From: Bacteroidetes bacterium GWA2_40_15
GTDB taxonomy: Bacteria > Bacteroidota > Bacteroidia > Bacteroidales > VadinHA17
DNA: 47,946 nt
Direction of reading: 5' to 3'
Assembly: GCA_001768195.1 (NCBI GenBank)
Contig: MENI01000061.1
Coordinates: 635-48,580, forward strand
This document shows positions 43,285-47,946 of this stretch, piece after piece. The notes below the pieces were generated by a model. The model had not been told where the DNA came from. It saw only the letters and a program-made list of their open reading frames with translations, and ran no database searches. The position numbers and the translations under genes are program-made. How positions within the stretch are numbered: the first letter of the stretch is position 1; each line of letters starts with the position of its first letter.

Positions 43285-44778
43285 ATGCATAACTACCTGG
43301 GAATTGACATAGGTACAAGTGGTTGCAAAGCTGTAGTCTTCAATGAGAACGGCCACCAGGTTACATTTTCATACAGGGAGTATAATATAATATCAAAGCA
43401 TACAGGATGGGCTGAACTCAATACAGATGAGGTTATTGAGAAGTGCTTTGATGTAATAAGGGAAGCTGCATCAGGAGTTGAAAAGGGTTTGATCAGAGGC
43501 CTTGGAATCTCAAGTCAGGGAGAAGCTTTTACCATGGTTGATAAAGATGGCAAAGCGCTGTGCAATGCTCTTGTATCCTCCGATATCAGGGCAAATGACC
43601 TTATTGCTCCATGGGTTGAAGAATTCGGGGAAGAGAGACTATACAAAATTACCGGGCATACACCTTATCCTATGTTTTCACTTTTCAAGCTGTTATGGAT
43701 GAGGAAGAACGAACCCCATATATGGTCAATGGCTGACAGGATATTCTGTTTTGAAGACCTGCTCCAGTTCCGGCTTGGGATTAAGAAACCGTCGATGGGT
43801 TGGCCGATGGCAGGAAGAACAATGTTGTTTGATGTGGTAAATCATAAATGGAACCCTGACATACTTTCAAAGTCGGGAATCAGGATTGAGCAACTTTCCA
43901 CACCCTTATGTTCAGGTTCACTGGCCGGATACGTCAGTAAAGAAATTGCCAGAGCACTTCATCTGTCAGAAAAGACATTTATTGTAACCGGAGGGCACGA
44001 TCAGCCTTGTTCCGGACTGGGAGCAGGAGCCATTGAATCTGGTATAGCTGTTTATTCGTCAGGAACTGTTGAATGTATTACACCTGCATTTGACAGACCG
44101 GTGTTTACAGATGAACTCCGCAGAAGCAATCTATGTACCTACGACCATACTGCACCAGGTATGTATGCAACAGTCGCTTTCAGTCTGACCGGAGGCAATA
44201 TTCTCAAATGGTTCAGGGATGAATTCGGAGATGCAGAAATGCATCTGGCAAAGGAGAAGAATTGTGATGCCTATGAATTGCTTATGGATCAAATGCCTGA
44301 TGAACCAACAAGGCTTATGGTCCTTCCATATTTCACCCCTTCAGGGACTCCCTATTTTGATGTTAAAGTAAAAGGGACAATCCTGGGACTTGATTTGTCA
44401 GTGAAAAGAGAAGAACTGATGAGAGCGCTTCTGGAGGGGGTGGCATTTGAGATTAAACTTAACCTCGACATACTGAAGCAATCGGGTTATGAAGTAAAGG
44501 AGCTGAGGATAATTGGCGGTGGAGCCAGATCATTGAAGCATGTCCAGCTCAAATCAGATGTTATTGGCATGCCAATTAGCATTCTCGATGTAAATGAGGC
44601 AGGATGCATGGGTGTTGCAATGCTTGCGAAGGCGTATCACGAAAACATGAAAGTGGCGGATATCACAAAGCAATGGGTAAAACCTGTTTCAAAAGTTGAA
44701 CCAAAGCTTCATTCACATTACAACACAAAATTTGAACAATACAAAAAGTTATACCATCTACTGAAAAATATTTATTAA
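43285..44778 (+). CDS. FGGY-family carbohydrate kinase (xylulokinase-like)
   Basis: The product from ATG 43285 has 497 residues; a TTG two codons earlier is a poor start for this phylum. Both FGGY actin-like domains are complete: YLGIDIGTSGCKAVVFNENG (phosphate 1), AELNTDEV, GLGISSQGEAFTMVDKDG, VTGGHDQPCSGLGAGAIESG, and the adenosine motif LRIIGGGARSLKHVQLKSDV. FGGY kinases phosphorylate ketoses or polyols such as xylulose, ribulose, fuculose or glycerol. It lies 10 bases after the aldolase gene, so isomerase, aldolase and kinase form one operon. Confidence 0.9.
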   Translation: MHNYLGIDIGTSGCKAVVFNENGHQVTFSYREYNIISKHTGWAELNTDEVIEKCFDVIREAASGVEKGLIRGLGISSQGEAFTMVDKDGKALCNALVSSDIRANDLIAPWVEEFGEERLYKITGHTPYPMFSLFKLLWMRKNEPHIWSMADRIFCFEDLLQFRLGIKKPSMGWPMAGRTMLFDVVNHKWNPDILSKSGIRIEQLSTPLCSGSLAGYVSKEIARALHLSEKTFIVTGGHDQPCSGLGAGAIESGIAVYSSGTVECITPAFDRPVFTDELRRSNLCTYDHTAPGMYATVAFSLTGGNILKWFRDEFGDAEMHLAKEKNCDAYELLMDQMPDEPTRLMVLPYFTPSGTPYFDVKVKGTILGLDLSVKREELMRALLEGVAFEIKLNLDILKQSGYEVKELRIIGGGARSLKHVQLKSDVIGMPISILDVNEAGCMGVAMLAKAYHENMKVADITKQWVKPVSKVEPKLHSHYNTKFEQYKKLYHLLKNIY

Positions 44779-44799
44779 AGAGAACATAATGTATATGCA

Positions 44800-44961
44800 G
44801 GAGATTCCTCATCCCGCCTCAGCGGGATTCGGAATGACAGTCTTAATCTTTTAAGGAGAGTGAGGAGAAGAGAGCGGGCACTGCCCGCTCTCTTCTCCCT
44901 TCCCCAGTGACCAAAAACGGACATGTCATCCCGATCCGCCGGATGGCGGAGAGGGATCTCC
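44800..44961. repeat. Composite palindromic intergenic element
   Basis: Two imperfect inverted arms of about 40 bases (44800-44839, GGAGATTCCTC...GGAATGACA, and 44924-44961, TGTCATCCCG...GGATCTCC) enclose a perfect 17-bp inverted repeat with a single-base loop at 44864-44898 (stem GGAGAAGAGAGCGGGCA). The outer arms resemble a dispersed bacterial repeat of the NGAGATTCCTC...ATGACA type. The centre could act as a terminator for the kinase operon, although no T-run follows. The rest of the 378-base gap (44962-45156) is AT-rich and without a gene. Confidence 0.85.
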
Positions 44962-45156
44962 CTCATACAATACAGAGAAATCTTACAAATACTATTTTCA
45001 GGTACAAAAAAATGCATAACAGGTCTTCAGAATAAAAATATATGTCTCTTATAATGTTTTTCTTACGAAATATTGTCATTGTAGCACAAGCGGGGCATCT
45101 CTATCAGCATTATTGATAATTTTCGATATAAATTAATATCTAAAAAATGTAACCAT

Positions 45157-46392
45157 ATGAAAATAAAATTATTTACAGCATTGATATTCACGCTGTTATA
45201 CAGTTGTAGTAGCGGAAGAAATGATTCGGGAACCTATTCAGGCAAAATACCGTCAACTATGTATGAATACTCTGACTTTCAGGAACCAAGGTGGGTGAGT
45301 TTTGAGAATATCACCGGTTCAAAAGGCAGGGGAGGAATAGAAAACAATGGTGCAAAAGGACATCCGTGTGACAGCATTACTGCCGGAGCAACAAAAACCA
45401 TCCTGGATATAAAAGGTCCGGGTATAATAAACAGGATGTGGATAACAATAAGTGACCGTTCACCTGAAATGTTAAGAAGTCTTGTTATAAAGATTTATTG
45501 GGATAATTCTGAAAAACCTGCTGTTAATGTGCCATTCGGAGACTTCTTCGGGATAGGGCTGGGGAAGACAGCAGTCTATGAAAATGCTTTGTTTGCAAAT
45601 CCTGAAGGCCGGTCGTTCAACTGTTTCATACAGATGCCGTTCAGAGAATCTGCCAGAATAGAGCTTGTCAATGAATCAGATTCTCACCTTCCGATGATTT
45701 TTTATGATGTAAATCTGCAGATGATAAAGGAATGGGATGAGAACTACCTCTATTTCCACAGCTGCTGGCACAGGGATACTGCCACTTTGCTTGCCGACGA
45801 TTTTGAGATAATGCCGGCAGTTAAGGGTAAAGGAAGATTTCTCGGAACAAACTTATCAGTAAATGCCAATCCCGATTACAAAGACTGCTGGTGGGGTGAG
45901 GGAGAAGTGAAAATTTATCTTGATGGAGACAAAGATCTGCCTACATTAGTAGGTTCAGGTACAGAGGATTATATTGGAACTGCATGGGGTCAGGGAGCAT
46001 TCTTCAATAAATATACCGGGTGTCTTATTGCCGACAGTAAAAATCTTCAGTGGGCTTTTTACAGGTATCATATAATCGATCCTGTATATTTTAAGACCGA
46101 TTGCAGGGTGACCATCCAGCAAATAGGAGGTAATAACAAGGATATTGTTATCGGCCTGCAAAAGCAAAATGTTGATCTGATCCCGATAACTGTTCACCAG
46201 GCACCACTCTTCATACATATTTATAAGAAGGACAGTACTGTTGATCTTAATGATCCGAAGCTACCGATTGCATGGACAAATTTCTACAGATCCGATGATT
46301 TTGCAGCTACATCATACTTCTATCTCGATAAGCCTGCTAATGAATTACCTGATTTGCAACCGCTTCAGGTAAGAAAGTATAAGATCAGGTAG
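45157..46392 (+). CDS. GH172-family (DUF2961) lipoprotein glycosidase, copy 3
   Basis: The 411-residue lipoprotein (LLYSC, Cys17) has a full DUF2961/GH172 domain: GPGIINRMWITISD, YWDNSEKPAVNVPFGDFFGI, CFIQMPFRESARIELVNE, and the paired acids Glu248 (CWWGEGE) and Glu270 (GSGTEDYIG), 22 residues apart. It is the third family member in the window and differs clearly from the other two, which suggests different linkages rather than recent duplication. It stands alone behind a palindromic element and is convergent with the partial gene at the right edge. Confidence 0.9.
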   Translation: MKIKLFTALIFTLLYSCSSGRNDSGTYSGKIPSTMYEYSDFQEPRWVSFENITGSKGRGGIENNGAKGHPCDSITAGATKTILDIKGPGIINRMWITISDRSPEMLRSLVIKIYWDNSEKPAVNVPFGDFFGIGLGKTAVYENALFANPEGRSFNCFIQMPFRESARIELVNESDSHLPMIFYDVNLQMIKEWDENYLYFHSCWHRDTATLLADDFEIMPAVKGKGRFLGTNLSVNANPDYKDCWWGEGEVKIYLDGDKDLPTLVGSGTEDYIGTAWGQGAFFNKYTGCLIADSKNLQWAFYRYHIIDPVYFKTDCRVTIQQIGGNNKDIVIGLQKQNVDLIPITVHQAPLFIHIYKKDSTVDLNDPKLPIAWTNFYRSDDFAATSYFYLDKPANELPDLQPLQVRKYKIR

Positions 46393-46399
46393 GTACTGG

Positions 46400-47946
46400 T
46401 TATAAATCAGTAATACATCTGAAACCGACCGTCGAACATCTGTCAAGTCCTGGCCACATCAGGAGCATTTTTGCAAAGAAGCTGTTTTTTTGTGGTCCTC
46501 CATCCATATACCATACCGATCCCCCGGCCTTGAAACATGACCCTCCTTTAAGTATTACAAATCTAGTTCTTCCGTCACTGTATTCGTTTCCTGTAAGTTC
46601 CCATGTGTTTCCGCACATATCATAACATCCGTATGCAGATACTCCCTGCGGAAATGCTTTGACAGCAGTGGTTACGCCATTGGTATTACGGTTACATCTG
46701 TTATCCTCCATCTCATTTCCCCATGGATACATTAATCCATCTGGTCCCTGCGCAGCAATCTGCCATTCTTCTTCAGAAGGAAGTCTCTTGCCTGCCCAGA
46801 TGGCATACGCTCTTGCATCAATAAGATCAACATATACCACAGGATGATCTTCTTTACCGGCCGGGATCTTCCCGTTAATCCAGTGCTTAAGGAAACTTTC
46901 CGGATATTTTGGTTTGTACCCTGAAGCTTTTATAAACTCCTGATACTGAGCGTTGGTGACAGGTGTTTCGTCGATTGCAAATCTATTTATACTGACCTGC
47001 TTTGAGATTGTACAGATTGAGTGTAATTTTTGTTTTGCTGAAATTGCCAGATGTTCCTGCATATTCCCATATGCTCCGCATTCGCGAAAATTGTATTCCA
47101 TAGTCAAATTTACGGATACGGCTGGGATGCTTACCATACTCTTCATCGGTACAGGATATTTCACTGAACCGGTTTTGCTGATCACCCTGTTATTTAATAC
47201 CGGGATGGTAATATCGCCGGATCTGTTTAGCCGGTTTTTATTCTGACGAACAATAAAATTTCTGAATGCAGAACCAGTTTCTTTCTCAGGTATCGAAAGA
47301 ATACATGCTATACCCCTGGGATCAATTCGTCCTTTGACTACTACCGGTCCTCTTTTCCCTGAATGGATTTCCTGACCTGATCCCAGGTCAAAATAATGCA
47401 TTCCCTCCTGATAATCAGTTTCCATCATGACACCTTCAGCAGGGAATTCATTCCTGTTTATCAGAGTCCAGAGTTTTAATTTATCCTTTTCCCAAAGATT
47501 AATAAAAACTCCTTTCAGAGGTGATTCCTGTGAGAGAGGGGTCCATGATTCACCTGAGAAAATATCTGCGAACTGATGCTGGATAGCTTTCATGATCCGG
47601 TAAGTTCCCTTGTCTTTTTCGTTCCATCCGAGCCACTGGCCGAAGACGTTTTCCCAGATCAGTATTCCGCTGCCATTCATCCAGGCAGTCTGGATCTGAT
47701 CTGATTTAACAGGGCTCCACCTGGAAATGGCATGTTGCATGTGACAGCGCTCAAACCATTTATTCCTGTAGACACCGGGAACGTAACTGTCTTTGAACCA
47801 TTGTGCCCAGGACATATGATGAGTCTGCACATGTTCAACTGGGAGTGCAATTTCTCCCTCCATCACTATTCCCGGTTTTACATTGTCAAGTTTCTCCCTG
47901 AAATCAGGTGCATTCTTCATGGTATCGAGAAATATCCCATCTGCAT
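46400..47946 (-). CDS. Partial protein with C-terminal FGE-sulfatase (SUMF1-like) domain
   Basis: The gene enters from the right edge: the frame stays open beyond the internal Met at 47920 (upstream codons read ADGIFLDT), so the true start is outside the window. The visible 515 residues begin with what looks like the end of a TIM-barrel-type domain (DGIFLDTM, then GIVMEGEI, WMNGSGILIWENVFGQW), pass a beta-sandwich region, and end in a formylglycine-generating-enzyme-like domain: INRFAIDETPVTNAQYQEFI, GKRLPSEEEWQIAAQGPDGL, YPWGNEME, GCYDMCGNTWELTGNEYSDG, TVGFRCI. The copper-binding Cys pair of true FGE is not evident, so it is more likely a binding or structural module. It could be a glycosidase with an FGE-like domain; that is inference. 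Confidence 0.75.
   Translation of the reverse strand, partial: ADGIFLDTMKNAPDFREKLDNVKPGIVMEGEIALPVEHVQTHHMSWAQWFKDSYVPGVYRNKWFERCHMQHAISRWSPVKSDQIQTAWMNGSGILIWENVFGQWLGWNEKDKGTYRIMKAIQHQFADIFSGESWTPLSQESPLKGVFINLWEKDKLKLWTLINRNEFPAEGVMMETDYQEGMHYFDLGSGQEIHSGKRGPVVVKGRIDPRGIACILSIPEKETGSAFRNFIVRQNKNRLNRSGDITIPVLNNRVISKTGSVKYPVPMKSMVSIPAVSVNLTMEYNFRECGAYGNMQEHLAISAKQKLHSICTISKQVSINRFAIDETPVTNAQYQEFIKASGYKPKYPESFLKHWINGKIPAGKEDHPVVYVDLIDARAYAIWAGKRLPSEEEWQIAAQGPDGLMYPWGNEMEDNRCNRNTNGVTTAVKAFPQGVSAYGCYDMCGNTWELTGNEYSDGRTRFVILKGGSCFKAGGSVWYMDGGPQKNSFFAKMLLMWPGLDRCSTVGFRCITDL

Noticed and set aside
44864-44898. Simple rho-independent terminator
   Set aside because: The stem is perfect, but there is no T-run on either side and the hairpin lies within a larger symmetric repeat, so it is recorded as part of that element.

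Overview
The window reads as a chromosomal piece of an anaerobic or facultative Bacteroidota bacterium, most likely of the Bacteroidales/Marinilabiliales type. Evidence seen: start codons without Shine-Dalgarno sequences, A-rich leaders, many short lipoproteins with Bacteroidota lipoboxes, TAnnTTTG-like promoter boxes, a TonB-receptor tail ending in FKF/LKFR style, and families typical of the phylum (GH92, GH109, GH116, GH172/DUF2961, DUF1080, Tat-exported Gfo/Idh proteins). No tRNA, rRNA, CRISPR array or intact transposase was seen.

Region 1 (1-10.3 kb) is visibly more AT-rich than the rest and looks like a worn cluster of small secreted proteins, all on the + strand. It has a tandem duplication of a SnoaL-like lipoprotein (877-2532), a cyclase-family lipoprotein, two more NTF2/SnoaL-like lipoproteins, a DUF1579/lipocalin-like protein, a C45-type acyltransferase, a DUF6503-like protein and two alpha/beta hydrolases. 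Between them lie remnants: a frameshifted lipocalin-like gene (577-757), three ORFs that encode little more than a lipoprotein signal peptide, and the last ~75 codons of a TonB-dependent receptor (10087-10314).

Region 2 (10.4-15.96 kb) carries an NtrC-family response regulator (+) facing a TolC/HlyD/ABC-ATPase efflux operon (-). The regulator is bracketed by palindromic repeats. The larger one (11965-12527) has perfect nested inverted repeats around a dead DUF559 endonuclease gene. It sits where the ABC permease genes and sensor kinase would be expected, so the efflux operon looks broken. A sigma-54-like site precedes the tolC-like gene.

Region 3 (16.1-36.4 kb) encodes exported enzymes: a Tat-targeted DegT-type PLP enzyme with a DUF362 protein, a DUF6786-like lipoprotein, a penicillin-acylase-family (S45) enzyme overlapping a GH172 enzyme, a serine hydrolase, a redox-glycosidase module (GH109-like Gfo/Idh, DUF1080 3-keto-disaccharide hydrolase, second Gfo/Idh), a sugar MFS importer, a GH116 enzyme, a second GH172 enzyme and a FtsX-type ABC permease/ATPase pair.

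Region 4 (36.4-47.9 kb) adds a GH92 alpha-mannosidase, an internally shortened GH28 protein, an amidohydrolase, and a cytoplasmic sugar route made of an L-fucose/D-arabinose-isomerase-family enzyme, a class II FBA-type aldolase and an FGGY kinase. It ends with a third GH172 enzyme and, at the edge, a partial protein ending in an FGE-sulfatase (SUMF1-like) domain.

Working hypothesis (inference): regions 3-4 degrade a glycan rich in furanosides (three GH172 enzymes, possibly D-arabinan or fructan linkages) and mannose, and feed a pentose or 6-deoxyhexose into an isomerase-kinase-aldolase pathway. No SusC/SusD pair is present in the window. Three 7-8 bp microsatellites lie directly upstream of start codons and could vary expression.
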